A stretch of 64,000 bases of DNA from an uncultured Bacteroidales bacterium (GTDB taxonomy: Bacteria > Bacteroidota > Bacteroidia > Bacteroidales > Bacteroidaceae): positions 1 to 64,000 of the forward strand of contig CADCGD010000008.1 in assembly GCA_902800925.1 (NCBI GenBank). Reading direction: 5' to 3'. Of this stretch, positions 1-7,351 are shown in pieces. A program made the translations under genes and the position numbers. Below the pieces are notes generated by a model. That model did not search any database. It worked only from the letters and a program-made list of their open reading frames with translations, and was not told where the DNA came from. Numbering within the stretch: position 1 is the first letter of the stretch; every line of letters begins with the position of its first letter.

Positions 1-110
1 ACATCGAGATAGATGACGTGATCGTTGGGTTCAATGCCGAAGATAGACTCGTTCAACGTAACCTTACGTCCGGTCTCCTGACCGTTGATATTCAATACGT
101 TAATTTCCAT
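1..110 (-). CDS. rplD: 50S ribosomal protein L4, N-terminal part (cut by window edge)
   Basis: The reverse strand from 110 reads [20 protein letters not shown] and runs off the window at base 1. This is the start of L4, a 50S protein lining the exit tunnel, which in many bacteria also represses its own operon. The start codon lies 3 nt after the rplC stop, as expected for the S10-type operon order rplC-rplD, so the two are surely cotranscribed. Only 36 codons are visible. Confidence 0.93.
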   Translation of the reverse strand, partial: MEINVLNINGQETGRKVTLNESIFGIEPNDHVIYLD

Positions 111-113
111 AGC

Positions 114-725
114 TTACTTCTCAATTAAAACAGTTGAACCATTGCATCCGGCGCAGCTGCCCTTCACGAGCAGGAGGTTGTGCTCCGGAATTACCTTTAA
201 CACTTTCAGGTTCTGCGTTGTTACGCGGTCGCCACCCATCTGGCCACCCATGCGCATACCCTTGAACACCTTGGCGGGATAAGAACAAGCACCGATAGAA
301 CCTGGCTTGCGCAGACGGTCATCCTGACCGTGAGTGCTCTGACCAACACCACCGAAACCGTGGCGCTTAACAACACCCTGGAAACCCTTACCCTTTGAGG
401 TACCTACGATGTCAACGAACTCGCTGTCAGCGAACAAGTCAACAGTAATCACGTCTCCGAGGTTGTGCTCCTCGTCAAACTTGAACTCGGCCAAGTGGGC
501 CTTTGGTGTTGTACCTGCCTTCTTGAAGATACCCATCATTTTGGTGGTGTTCTTCTCTTTCTTATCGCCATAAGCGAGCTGAAGAGCAGCATAACCGTCC
601 TTCTCGACGGTCTTCACCTGAGTAACAACACAAGGACCACATTCGATAACAGTGCACGGCACATTCTTACCGTCGGCACTGAAAACGGAAGTCATTCCGA
701 TTTTTCTTCCAATTAATCCTGGCAT
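114..725 (-). CDS. rplC: 50S ribosomal protein L3
   Basis: The 203-aa product begins [15 protein letters not shown] and contains the L3 core ([16 protein letters not shown], then [12 protein letters not shown] near residues 155-165). L3 is an early assembly protein that reaches toward the peptidyl transferase centre. The length is normal for the family. It is followed after 3 nt by rplD. It is the first gene of its transcript here: no rpsJ lies directly upstream, only a leader of about 190 nt and a strong promoter, and then an unrelated permease. Confidence 0.98.
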   Translation of the reverse strand: MPGLIGRKIGMTSVFSADGKNVPCTVIECGPCVVTQVKTVEKDGYAALQLAYGDKKEKNTTKMMGIFKKAGTTPKAHLAEFKFDEEHNLGDVITVDLFADSEFVDIVGTSKGKGFQGVVKRHGFGGVGQSTHGQDDRLRKPGSIGACSYPAKVFKGMRMGGQMGGDRVTTQNLKVLKVIPEHNLLLVKGSCAGCNGSTVLIEK

Positions 726-915
726 TTCAGTTTAATAATTTAAAATAATAATGTAATGTTTGAATATATTCTCTTTTTAAGTGCCGCCGTAACTACCGCG
801 CTTGCAAAACACACCTAAAAAGATGCTCCTCACTTCTTCGCAATTGAAGGTTAAGTTGCTCTTTGTCAGCGTATTGTTAGCCTGTTGGCCAGCGCAATAC
901 TCACTTTAGCGGCTG

Positions 916-946
916 CAAAGGTACACATATTATATGACATACGCAA
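916..946 (-). promoter_or_regulatory. Bacteroidota-type promoter for rplC-rplD
   Basis: On the reverse strand TTG (944-946) is followed after exactly 20 nt by TACCTTTG (916-923), the canonical -33/-7 pair. Transcription should start near 909, giving a leader of about 185 nt before rplC. So long a leader on a ribosomal operon could carry a protein-binding autoregulatory structure, but I could not fold it with confidence. Confidence 0.85.
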
Positions 947-1005
947 TAGCAGACATCTCTAAAATAACTTAATTTAACTCTTTTTGATGTTTTTAACTTC
1001 TTGCT

Positions 1006-1905
1006 TTACAGGAAAAGCAGCACAAGAAGCGGTATCGTGACCATCGAGAGCAGTGTGGTGATGAAAGTCGTCTCTGTCATCAACGAGGTATCTTTATGGT
1101 ATTTCAGACAAAGAATGGTGCCATAAGTTGCCACAGGCATAGCGATAACCACCGTGTTGATGTTGACCACAAACGACGAGAAGCCCAGCAGCGTGCATAG
1201 GTAATAGACGCCCAGGGGCAACAGCACCTGTCGGAAGAGCGATGTGGCATAAACGGTTGCATTACCCATCAGTGCCCGCAGGGGCAGGTTCGACATCGAC
1301 GAACCTATTATCAGCAGAGCAGCAGGAACGGTGATGTTGCCTATCATCGTCAGTGGCTGACAGATCCAGGCGGGTATATTATCGATGCGGAAAATGACAA
1401 TCAGCATCGTTAGGTAGGCTGCCAGCATGGGTGTCGAGTAAAGCACCTTCTTCTGGAAGCGGCCACCCTCCACCTCGTTCTTGCCTGTTATCAACATCGT
1501 GCCGATGGTGAAGACCACAAACGTGTTCACCACGTTCAGCACAGCAGCATAGAACACGGCTTCATGTCCGAAGATGGATGCCACCACAGGATAGCCCATG
1601 AATCCCACGTTGCCAAACATCAAGGCGAAACCAATGGCACCCTCATCTGCCTTCTTTTTGGTTAAGTAGCGAGGCAATACGAAGGCCACGCCTGTCAGCA
1701 CGGCATAAGTCACCACACTGATGAGCAATAGCGGCAGAATATACTCCCTGTCAGGCAACTCCCCCGTCATCGCTGACGACAGAATCAGTGCCGGACACGT
1801 CAGATTGATGACCAACCTCGACAACTGCCTGTCGAAGTCGCCACCCAGATATCCCAGTTTGCCAGCCCCGTATCCCACGATGACTATGGCAAACAACGTC
1901 ATCAT
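1006..1905 (-). CDS. AEC (auxin efflux carrier)-family permease
   Basis: This is a hydrophobic protein of about 299 aa with roughly ten predicted membrane segments. The start MMTLFAIVIVGYGAGKLGYL and the following NLTCPALILSSAM segment fit the AEC/malonate-type transporter family of the inner membrane; the substrate is unknown. An upstream ATG at 1932 is in frame, but the -7 element TACCTTTG at 1922-1929 overlaps it, so I prefer the start at 1905 (or 1902), which implies a very short leader. Its 5' end is duplicated as a fragment at 6088-6294. Confidence 0.8.
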   Translation of the reverse strand: MMTLFAIVIVGYGAGKLGYLGGDFDRQLSRLVINLTCPALILSSAMTGELPDREYILPLLLISVVTYAVLTGVAFVLPRYLTKKKADEGAIGFALMFGNVGFMGYPVVASIFGHEAVFYAAVLNVVNTFVVFTIGTMLITGKNEVEGGRFQKKVLYSTPMLAAYLTMLIVIFRIDNIPAWICQPLTMIGNITVPAALLIIGSSMSNLPLRALMGNATVYATSLFRQVLLPLGVYYLCTLLGFSSFVVNINTVVIAMPVATYGTILCLKYHKDTSLMTETTFITTLLSMVTIPLLVLLFL

Positions 1906-1921
1906 CACTGTAATCACGCTG

Positions 1922-1929
1922 CAAAGGTA
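1922..1929 (-). promoter_or_regulatory. -7 element for the AEC permease
   Basis: Reverse-strand TACCTTTG lies directly upstream of the permease. A start near 1914 would leave only about 9 nt of leader before the ATG at 1905. The duplicated copy near 6294 is broken just inside this element, so the fragment there has lost its promoter. Confidence 0.65.
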
Positions 1930-1953
1930 CAAATAAAAAAAGAAAAAAAGTCA

Positions 1954-2042
1954 TTTTTACCCTCACTTGTTCACATCGCAGGCCTCAAACCCTTATATAC
2001 AGGGCGTTTGAAGGACGTGAGGGATAAGCAATGTCCCTCACG
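1954..2042. repeat. Repeat A, copy 1 (with a 9-bp hairpin)
   Basis: About 90 bp, starting in 'ttttaccctcac', recur almost identically at 7352-7443. The element contains the stem CGTGAGGGA (2016-2024) with TCCCTCACG (2034-2042) around a 9-nt loop. Both copies lie on the promoter side of an AEC gene or AEC gene fragment, so the repeat belongs to a larger duplicated locus. Confidence 0.85.
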
Positions 2043-2163
2043 TTACCCTCACATTTTGGGTCACATTCAGTAAAACTCGTTCATTATTCGGCAATAAGGC
2101 GCCCTAATTGTTCAATAATGTACATTTAAAGCTAGCAATCGTTCGCTTTAAGTGTCGCTATTC

Positions 2164-2227
2164 ATTCCCAGTTAGGGAATTTTAGATTCCCAGGCAGGGA
2201 GCAAAATATTCCCAGGCAGGGAATAAT
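2164..2227. repeat. Three REP-like palindromes beside the RAYT gene
   Basis: Three copies of an imperfect palindrome of the form ATTCCC-N5-GGGAAT occur back to back (about 2164-2180, 2188-2204 and 2208-2226). They lie about 120 bp beyond the 3' end of a RAYT-type transposase gene. RAYTs are known to act on, and sit beside, REP palindromes, so these are candidate cognate REPs. The rest of the 1933-2342 gap holds repeat A and a TTAAAGC/GCTTTAA hairpin, with no gene. Confidence 0.6.
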
Positions 2228-2342
2228 CGTTCGTTATTCCTGTTTGGGTTGACAGTTCTAGACACATGCAGAATGTTATTGTCTTTTTGTTCAGCATGTT
2301 GCTGTGGCACAGCAATAAGCCCTACAGCAACCCACTCAATGC

Positions 2343-3356
2343 TCATATCACGCAAATTGCCTTCGCCATTTCGTTCAGCTCCAGGCATTGCCCCCTCTTA
2401 ATTGCTATCTTCTCATTATGATGCTCCCAAGGCGCCAAAATTAGCAACTGCCCTCTGGCGCAGGCATCCATCCTCATACCGCCAGGCTTTGCCAAATCCG
2501 TAAAACCATTCTCCTGCAGATAAACCAGCGGTAGTCCTTCCTCAAATGCCGCCCTCATAATAGCCTTCTCACCCTTTGAGATGGCAGGCGACACCAGCAC
2601 CGCTCCTTGCCTTGCGGCACGAAGACATTCATTCGTCTTCGCCTGTAAATCACTCTCGCTGATGCTCCTTGAGCACTGTACTTGTATCTTCAATGGCCTT
2701 TCCAACAAAAACCGATTGCCAATAGCCGAAAAGCTGAGGCCTCCAAAAGTCAGTCCCCTCTGCACTCTAAACAAACCAGGGTTCTCTCGCTTCATAAGCA
2801 GTCGCCGAGGATTATCTTTTAGGTAGTTCAGCCATCGCTCTAACTGTCCGTTCCTCAGCAGTATTTGGTCGTTGAAGCCCTTCGCAAACAGCAGCCCGTT
2901 CTCCCTTTTCTGTTGTGCGTGTTGCTGTGCCACAGCAACAAACTCCACTGGCATCATTTCTCTAAAAGCCTGGTTGCAAGCCTGCTTCACGCCTAGCAAC
3001 ACCTTCCCCAGCGGCTTATCCATTTGTTCCTTTACAAACAGGATAGCATGCAAATGGTCAGGCATCATTTGAAGTGCCACCACGTTCATCTCTCGATGAT
3101 GGCTGCCTATCGTTTGCCAAATCTCTGCCACAGCCTTACCCAATGGTGACAGTGCAACATGAGGCGCCTCTGGTGAAGGCTCTACGGCATCACTTCGCCC
3201 TACCACCTTACCAAACAGTGGCCTCCGTTCTTCCGTTACCATCGTTATCATATACATCCGTCGCGCCGTGTAGTCGTTATCTACACAGCGTCGTTGCATC
3301 GAGGCTTTCTTCTCGCCAGCAAATGCTTTTTGGCTTTCAAACGTTGCTCTATCCAT
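2343..3356 (-). CDS. RAYT-type (REP-associated tyrosine) transposase, Y1 superfamily
   Basis: The 337-aa product carries the HUH motif of Y1 transposases (QMMPDHLHAILFV, His at residues 101 and 103), preceded by a strand-rich YMITMVT segment. Proteins of this type nick single-stranded REP hairpins and are usually domesticated single-copy genes rather than insertion sequences. I chose the ATG at 3356 because the -7 element TATCTTTG (3371-3378) lies over the longer reading frame. The C-terminal 150 residues (PRRLLMKRENPGLF, later KIAIKRGQCLEL) extend beyond the usual domain; I do not recognise them. Confidence 0.75.
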   Translation of the reverse strand: MDRATFESQKAFAGEKKASMQRRCVDNDYTARRMYMITMVTEERRPLFGKVVGRSDAVEPSPEAPHVALSPLGKAVAEIWQTIGSHHREMNVVALQMMPDHLHAILFVKEQMDKPLGKVLLGVKQACNQAFREMMPVEFVAVAQQHAQQKRENGLLFAKGFNDQILLRNGQLERWLNYLKDNPRRLLMKRENPGLFRVQRGLTFGGLSFSAIGNRFLLERPLKIQVQCSRSISESDLQAKTNECLRAARQGAVLVSPAISKGEKAIMRAAFEEGLPLVYLQENGFTDLAKPGGMRMDACARGQLLILAPWEHHNEKIAIKRGQCLELNEMAKAICVI

Positions 3357-3370
3357 AATTAATAGTACCG

Positions 3371-3378
3371 CAAAGATA
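3371..3378 (-). promoter_or_regulatory. -7 element for the RAYT gene
   Basis: Reverse-strand TATCTTTG lies 15 nt upstream of the chosen ATG. It is divergent from the forward promoter at 3418-3448, so the RAYT gene and small-gene copy 1 are transcribed away from a shared 60-bp intergenic region. Confidence 0.7.
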
Positions 3379-3417
3379 CACATTATTCTTCTTAATTCCA
3401 AATGTCTTGTTGATTAT

Positions 3418-3448
3418 TTGTGCGTCTCTATTTTTCTTTGTACCTTTG
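3418..3448 (+). promoter_or_regulatory. Promoter of small-gene copy 1
   Basis: TTG (3418-3420), 20 nt, TACCTTTG (3441-3448) is a perfect Bacteroidota promoter. It fires into the conserved leader shared with copy 2, so the reading frame upstream of about 3455 cannot be the true N-terminus. Confidence 0.85.
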
Positions 3449-3451
3449 CAC

Positions 3452-3534
3452 CCAGCATCAAGAGCAGTCATCTTCGGATGGACTCGCCAACCGAGCATTG
3501 GAAGCCACGGTGGTCAGTGCGATGTGGAAGATTT
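3452..3534 (+). promoter_or_regulatory. Conserved leader of the repeated small gene (copy 1)
   Basis: About 80 nt immediately after the promoter are almost identical to 7727-7799 before copy 2. They contain CATC-TTCG-GATG, a stem with a UUCG-type tetraloop, and GCCAC-G-GTGGT, a second possible stem. Copy 1 has about 70 nt between this block and the gene that copy 2 lacks. The block is open in one frame in both copies, so an N-terminal extension of the protein is an alternative explanation. Confidence 0.5.
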
Positions 3535-3631
3535 GACGAACCGAATGCAATATCAAACGAGTTTGAACATTGCTGAGGTGAGGATTAATCTCGATGAAAG
3601 TCAAGTATTAACTTCAAAAACATTCCAAATT

Positions 3632-3889
3632 ATGCAACAGCACATTTATTACATTCGCTATGCCCTGCAGTTCGCAGACATGCAAATTCCCGAGTTAGTA
3701 ACAGTATTCAATCGTCAGGTCGGTAGTACCGGCTGGACTAGTATGCGTGCCTATCATGATCAGGCCCTCATCGACGAATTCCAACATCGCGGCATTGATG
3801 TCTCAGCCATCTACGACGGTAAGGCCATCAGCTTCGCCCATCCCATAAAGTACGATATTGCCGAAAATCGACTTGTCACTATAGGCTGA
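3632..3889 (+). CDS. Small conserved protein, copy 1 (unknown function)
   Basis: This is an 85-aa cytoplasmic protein starting MQQHIYYIRYALQF, with a YHDQALIDEF helix and a GIDVSAIYDGKAISF core. I do not recognise the family. The start was placed where similarity with copy 2 (7829-8086) becomes protein-like; the reading frame is open further upstream through the leader. A near-identical copy follows at 7829 and a decayed one at 9242. Each copy is followed by the same terminator and then by a converging accessory gene, here a toxin-antitoxin pair. Confidence 0.6.
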   Translation: MQQHIYYIRYALQFADMQIPELVTVFNRQVGSTGWTSMRAYHDQALIDEFQHRGIDVSAIYDGKAISFAHPIKYDIAENRLVTIG

Positions 3890-3911
3890 AATCACATCCC
3901 AATATCAAACA

Positions 3912-3945
3912 CTCCACCCTTGCCGTCTGCTCTTGGCTAGGGTGG
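3912..3945. terminator. Hairpin after small-gene copy 1
   Basis: CCACCCT (3914-3920) pairs with AGGGTGG (3939-3945). The equivalent hairpins at 8106-8143 and 9407-9444 have longer stems and T-tracts. This copy has lost the outer pairs and the T-run, and it separates the convergent PIN gene. Confidence 0.55.
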
Positions 3946-3952
3946 AAATAAC

Positions 3953-4366
3953 TTATTCCTCTTTCGAATCCTTCATCACCATTAAGAAGTCAGCTGGGCT
4001 GATGACCTTTGGTGTCTGAGGATAATGTTTGAAATTACCTGTAACCAGAAAAGAATCCTCAACACTCAAGGATACTTCATAAAACACGCGATCGTCCTCG
4101 TCAGGCATTGATTCCTGGAAAGCAGTCCGTGAAGTCTCTATTCCATGTTCCTTGATAAACGAAATCAGCGCATCGGCAACACCTGGCACGAGCTTGAACT
4201 TCTCACGATGCAGAACCTCCTGATATTCTTCAATGATGCTACTTTCATACAAAGGCGTAAACTCACCATCAAGCAACAGCCTTACAACCTTTGCTGTTGC
4301 CGACAACGAATTGTGAGTGATAAGAGCTGATACCAGCACATTGGTGTCAATAACTGCGTAAATCAT
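3953..4366 (-). CDS. PIN-domain toxin
   Basis: The 137-aa protein opens MIYAVIDTNVLVSALI, the first strand of a PIN nuclease with catalytic Asp7. Further acidic residues sit at about 46-47, 91-92 (PDEDDRVFYE) and 104 (VEDSFLVTGN), matching the PIN metal site. PIN toxins of this type cleave RNA. The start overlaps the antitoxin stop by 4 nt (ATGA), which couples their translation. The active-site residues look complete. Confidence 0.85.
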   Translation of the reverse strand: MIYAVIDTNVLVSALITHNSLSATAKVVRLLLDGEFTPLYESSIIEEYQEVLHREKFKLVPGVADALISFIKEHGIETSRTAFQESMPDEDDRVFYEVSLSVEDSFLVTGNFKHYPQTPKVISPADFLMVMKDSKEE

Positions 4367-4686
4367 GCCTTCACACTCTTCCTTTTACGCACTTCTTCCC
4401 TTGCCGCGCGAATCTCAGCGTTGATTTCATCCAACGAGAGTTCCGGCTCATTGCTCAACTCCGCAGCACTCCTTTGCTGCATAAACAAGTCCTGCGCACT
4501 TGGCGAACCCTTAATGGCAAAGGGAATGCTGCGACTTCTTATCACCGCCTTCACGAAGATGTTGAACGCCGTATTGGCACTCATACCAAACTGCTCGCAG
4601 AGTGCGTCGAACTGCGTTTTCATTTCAGAGTCCATTCTGACTGTAACTGCCGATTGTGCCATAATCTCATATCTATTTGTCTGCAT
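4363..4686 (-). CDS. RelB/DinJ-family antitoxin
   Basis: The 107-aa protein has a ribbon-helix-helix type N-terminus (AVTVRMDSEMKTQFDALCEQ, then GMSANTAFNIFVKAVI) followed by a charged tail that should wrap the toxin. A second in-frame ATG at 4662 (MAQSAV) could also be the start. RelB-like antitoxins bind their own promoter. The pair is antitoxin-first, as usual. A perfect promoter lies at 4717-4747. Confidence 0.85.
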   Translation of the reverse strand: MQTNRYEIMAQSAVTVRMDSEMKTQFDALCEQFGMSANTAFNIFVKAVIRSRSIPFAIKGSPSAQDLFMQQRSAAELSNEPELSLDEINAEIRAAREEVRKRKSVKA

Positions 4687-4716
4687 TATGATAGCACTAT
4701 GCCATCATTTCGACGG

Positions 4717-4747
4717 CAAATTTACGGATTATTTCTGATAAAAGCAA
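4717..4747 (-). promoter_or_regulatory. Promoter of the RelB/PIN operon
   Basis: On the reverse strand TTG (4745-4747), 20 nt, TAAATTTG (4717-4724). The expected start near 4710 leaves a 24-nt leader to the ATG at 4686. Confidence 0.75.
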
Positions 4748-4827
4748 ATTTTTATGACTTTATTTTTCTTTGTCGTTTATTTTCTTCGTTCTTCCCATAG
4801 TGTAGCCATACTCGTGCCATACTGTTT

Positions 4828-4905
4828 GAGTATGCCTAGAAGCAGCCTAGAGTATGGGTAGAGTATGCCTAGAAGCAGGCTAGAGTATGCTTAGAAGCTG
4901 CTTGA
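4828..4905. repeat. Tandem word repeat (GAGTATGCCTAGAAGCAG)
   Basis: Four degenerate units built on GAGTATG-CCTAGAAGCAG-CCTA run head to tail. They lie in the 930-bp interval 4687-5617 that otherwise holds an orphan promoter (5199-5228) and a second repeat block (5245-5465). I found no convincing gene in this interval. Confidence 0.7.
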
Positions 4906-5198
4906 GGTGACGAAGGGATAGTACACATGAGGGAGAGATGTCTTACCCTTTTTCTTTATAAGGAACCCTGCACGCACGTAGTCAACCGATGTAAAATGCA
5001 TATTGCTCTGCCAACGGATATTGCCTGTATTCTCCATTGTGTCACGTACCAGTACCTAGACACAACCTTTCCTTTTTTTATCAGAACTAGCAAACTGGTA
5101 TTCAAAAAAATGCCATCACGTTCCACAATCCTAGTGTACAAAGGAGATAGCGGAGATTAGCCCTTTCACTTTGCCTTCATTTCCCGTCACAAGCATAG

Positions 5199-5228
5199 CA
5201 AAGGTACGCATGCGGGTACCGTGCGCAA
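5199..5228 (-). promoter_or_regulatory. Orphan promoter
   Basis: Reverse-strand TTG (5226-5228), 19 nt, TACCTTTG (5199-5206). Downstream there are only very short frames. It could drive a small RNA or be the remains of a lost gene. Confidence 0.5.
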
Positions 5229-5244
5229 AAGAACTGCCAATAAA

Positions 5245-5465
5245 ATGGTGGGATAGGCTGTCTTAGTATCGGGAGAAGCTGTCGTGGTGATGGGATGGAC
5301 TGTCTCATGGAGAAACGGTGAGCGTTTTCCAGAAATCGCTCACCGTTTTGGCTAAAACGCTCACCGTTTTCTCGCCGCTACAGCTGTCTCACAAACAGGA
5401 ACAGCTAACTCATGCATGGCTACAGCTATCCCGCACGCAGGAACAGCTGTCTCGCTAACAGCCAA
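5245..5465. repeat. Intergenic word-repeat block with a 16-bp inverted repeat
   Basis: AAACGGTGAGCGTTTT (5313-5328) is perfectly inverted at 5354-5369, with a third partial copy between them. It is followed by alternating words ACAGCTGTCTC and CAGGAACAGCT. The same second set of words recurs at 25078-25268. A reading frame over this block (5361-5621, minus) is an artefact of the repeats. Confidence 0.75.
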
Positions 5466-5617
5466 TGGTATGGAAGCAAAGTGAAATGTCCGCGCACACC
5501 TTACACGCCCGCAAACCGCCTGTCTATCGGCATCCCAGCCATGTCGGTGAAACGTGACGGCATTTTTTCGTTTACAACATGGTAAGCTAACAAAAATATG
5601 TCCCTCCGATTCTCCGT

Positions 5618-5980
5618 TCATTTTTCTGTTACACCAGTTATTCCTGCCTCGAGTTCTTCTTTTGTGACCACCTTACTCATTAGATAATATCTGACGAAAC
5701 CAAGATGGCTTCCACTAACTTGAGCTTCTTCCAGTTTCCACCCTTTATTTTCCAGAAACTTTACGGCAGAAATGCATGAAGCGAAGTAGTACTTCTTGCC
5801 GTCAAGGGCTAAAAATCTTTCAAGTTTTCCTCCGTGATCTATTCTTATATAAGAATCAGAGTTATCGACATTTGTAATCTCAATGTAATCTTTTAACTGC
5901 TCTTTCTGTTCACCCACGTTCTTCTGGGCAAAACACAGACTAGGCACAACGAATAGTAGTAAAAATAACAGTTTTCTCAT
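5618..5980 (-). CDS. Small exported protein of unknown function
   Basis: The 120-aa protein has a clear signal peptide (MRKLLFLLLFVVPSLCFAQ, cleavage after CFA) and a mature domain of about 100 residues, with no family I recognise. A longer frame begins at 6016 but spans the -7 element, so 5980 is the better start. The mature part contains ITNVDNSDSYIRIDHGGKLE and ends VTEK. It stands alone between a repeat block and the truncated permease copy. Its promoter-upstream DNA is shared with two other promoters in the island (13025, 13762). Confidence 0.7.
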   Translation of the reverse strand: MRKLLFLLLFVVPSLCFAQKNVGEQKEQLKDYIEITNVDNSDSYIRIDHGGKLERFLALDGKKYYFASCISAVKFLENKGWKLEEAQVSGSHLGFVRYYLMSKVVTKEELEAGITGVTEK

Positions 5981-6013
5981 AGGGTTCTTATTATTGATTT
6001 CAGATAACTGTTG

Positions 6014-6071
6014 CAAAGATAGTCAATATCTTCGAGATAAACAAAGAAAAAGGAAGAAAAAGTTTGGATAT
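6014..6071 (-). promoter_or_regulatory. Promoter with shared upstream cassette, copy 1
   Basis: Reverse-strand TTG (6042-6044), 20 nt, TATCTTTG (6014-6021). The DNA beyond it (acaaagaaaaaggaagaaaa, continuing to about 6071) is identical to 13788-13818 upstream of the acidic antitoxin gene. Confidence 0.75.
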
Positions 6072-6087
6072 AGCAAGGATGACACCA

Positions 6088-6294
6088 CGGTTCATCAACA
6101 GTGGCAGGATATACTCCCTGTCAGGCAACTCCTCTGTCATCGCTGACGACAAGATTAATGCCGGACACGTCAGATTGATAACCAACCTCGACAACTGCCT
6201 GTCAAAGTCGCCACCCAAATATCCCAGTTTGCCAGCCCCGTATCCCACGATGACTATAGCAAACAACGTCATCATCACTGTAATCACGCTGCAA
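6088..6294 (-). pseudogene. Truncated duplicate of the AEC permease 5' end
   Basis: About 205 bp match 1722-1928 with roughly 93% identity by eye and encode MITVMMTLFAIVIVGYGAGK through ILSSAMTEELPDREYILPLL before homology stops. The downstream three quarters of the gene are missing. The 5' match ends inside the promoter (gctgcaaa, then different sequence). The missing upstream part, repeat A, resumes about 1 kb away at 7340-7352, beyond the HATPase/STAS pair. Confidence 0.88.
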
Positions 6295-6303
6295 ATTCTG
6301 CTA

Positions 6304-6600
6304 TCAACTACCTTTTATCACTTTATATCTTCTTTGAAGAGCCACCAACACGCTACGCTCAGCCAATGGGTTGAGACCTTTAAATGTAGTATGCTGTTTC
6401 AGCTCGTCCAATGGCATTTCCAATAATAGCTTTGCGATACATTCATCAGCAAAAGAATTGGAAACCACATTAACTCCTGTAAAGTCAAGTACAACTTTGT
6501 CATTACCTTTAATTAGTGGCAACAACTCCTGTCTGAGTTTTTGCCCCATATCGCGTGTTCCAAAGTCGGTACCATATTGTACAAATTTGAATTCTACCAT
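6304..6600 (-). CDS. STAS-like (DUF4325-type) protein
   Basis: The 98-aa protein has the STAS-like pattern KVVLDFTGVNVVSNSFADEC and a C-terminal ALQRR helix, typical of the DUF4325 group that travels with HATPase proteins. STAS-type proteins act as partners of serine kinases or anti-sigma factors; for this subgroup the role is not settled. Its start overlaps the HATPase stop by 7 nt, so translation is coupled and the two probably bind each other. It lies at the left edge of a block inserted in a duplicated locus. Confidence 0.75.
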   Translation of the reverse strand: MVEFKFVQYGTDFGTRDMGQKLRQELLPLIKGNDKVVLDFTGVNVVSNSFADECIAKLLLEMPLDELKQHTTFKGLNPLAERSVLVALQRRYKVIKGS

Positions 6601-7244
6601 AATGTTTCCAATTCTTCTGTTTCAACAAACGTTTCGTTATATTCACTGGCAGCATCTGCCCTGTGGTCAACTATCTGACTGGGGTCAATCTCTTCTTCTG
6701 TACCTATTTCCATATAAATTAGTGTACCTTGCCAAAGACCGTTCTCAATAATCTCAGTATGTCCATTTTTGGTGATAAGTTTATGAGAGCCTGAATGTAG
6801 GATAAACTCTTTGCCTATACTGTCTACCAATCTTGAAGTAGTGTACAATCCAAATCCCATTCCTTTACCGTCGGTTATCTTATCTTCAAGACACATCCTC
6901 AAGGCTTCTGGTTCGGTGATGTTTTTATATTCTTTGTTCTGTGCAAGGGACGCTTGAATACCCATACCGTCGTCTGCTATAAGAATGCATAGAGTCTTTT
7001 GCGTATCATCATAGTAAGTGATAGCTGTTCCTAAAGGCTTACCAGAATGGATATGAACATTATCCATCATCTCATAGAGACAATAGCTTAACGCCTGAAG
7101 CACACTGACTTCTATTTCGAAATGAGAGGTCATAGCATTAATGACGTCTTTGTACACAGTATTTAAGGTCTGTGCGTCAAACACGTCTATCGAAACATTT
7201 TTCGCCCCTTTGAAATATTTATCCAACAAGAATGCTACATCCAT
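6594..7244 (-). CDS. HATPase (GHKL) ATP-binding protein, partner of STAS-like protein
   Basis: The 216-aa protein carries an N-box (YEMMDNVHIHS, Glu58 and Asn62), a G1 box (DDGMGI, 91-96) and a G2 box (GKGMGFGLYTTSRL, 126-140), so the ATP site looks intact. There is no dimerisation-phosphotransfer domain, so it is not a sensor histidine kinase. It resembles anti-sigma-like serine kinases. The C-terminal 40 residues are acidic. A -7 element TATCTTTG lies at 7286-7293. No sigma factor is adjacent, so its target is unknown; an accessory or defence role is possible given the island. Confidence 0.8.
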   Translation of the reverse strand: MDVAFLLDKYFKGAKNVSIDVFDAQTLNTVYKDVINAMTSHFEIEVSVLQALSYCLYEMMDNVHIHSGKPLGTAITYYDDTQKTLCILIADDGMGIQASLAQNKEYKNITEPEALRMCLEDKITDGKGMGFGLYTTSRLVDSIGKEFILHSGSHKLITKNGHTEIIENGLWQGTLIYMEIGTEEEIDPSQIVDHRADAASEYNETFVETEELETLW

Positions 7245-7285
7245 GATTTTGTCTTGCGCTTTCGTCTTTTACCATTATCTGCCTG

Positions 7286-7293
7286 CAAAGATA
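7286..7293 (-). promoter_or_regulatory. -7 element for the HATPase/STAS pair
   Basis: Reverse-strand TATCTTTG lies 42 nt upstream of the HATPase ATG. The inserted block therefore carries its own promoter. Confidence 0.65.
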
Positions 7294-7351
7294 CATAATA
7301 ATTATGAATTATGATTGCAACGCCACATTTTTTTTCAAAAAGAATAACGAC

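Noticed and set aside
3452..3534. SAM-type riboswitch suggested by ATCAAGAG and GGACTCGCC words
   Set aside because: The remaining conserved core positions do not match, and the downstream gene has no link to sulfur metabolism.
3407..3631. Longer N-terminus for small-gene copy 1 from 3407
   Set aside because: The first codons lie upstream of the promoter; the leader part remains only as an alternative and is noted in the findings.
4828..4905. Possible CRISPR-like repeats (GAGTATGCCTAG words)
   Set aside because: Only four degenerate units with no spacers of constant size.
4927..5160. 77-aa forward frame in the gene-free interval
   Set aside because: No promoter, ribosome site or recognisable motif; composition looks non-coding.
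5361..5621. 86-aa minus-strand reading frame with repeated AVPACGIAV-type words
   Set aside because: It is a translation of the word-repeat block; it has no promoter, no family likeness and overlaps the next gene.
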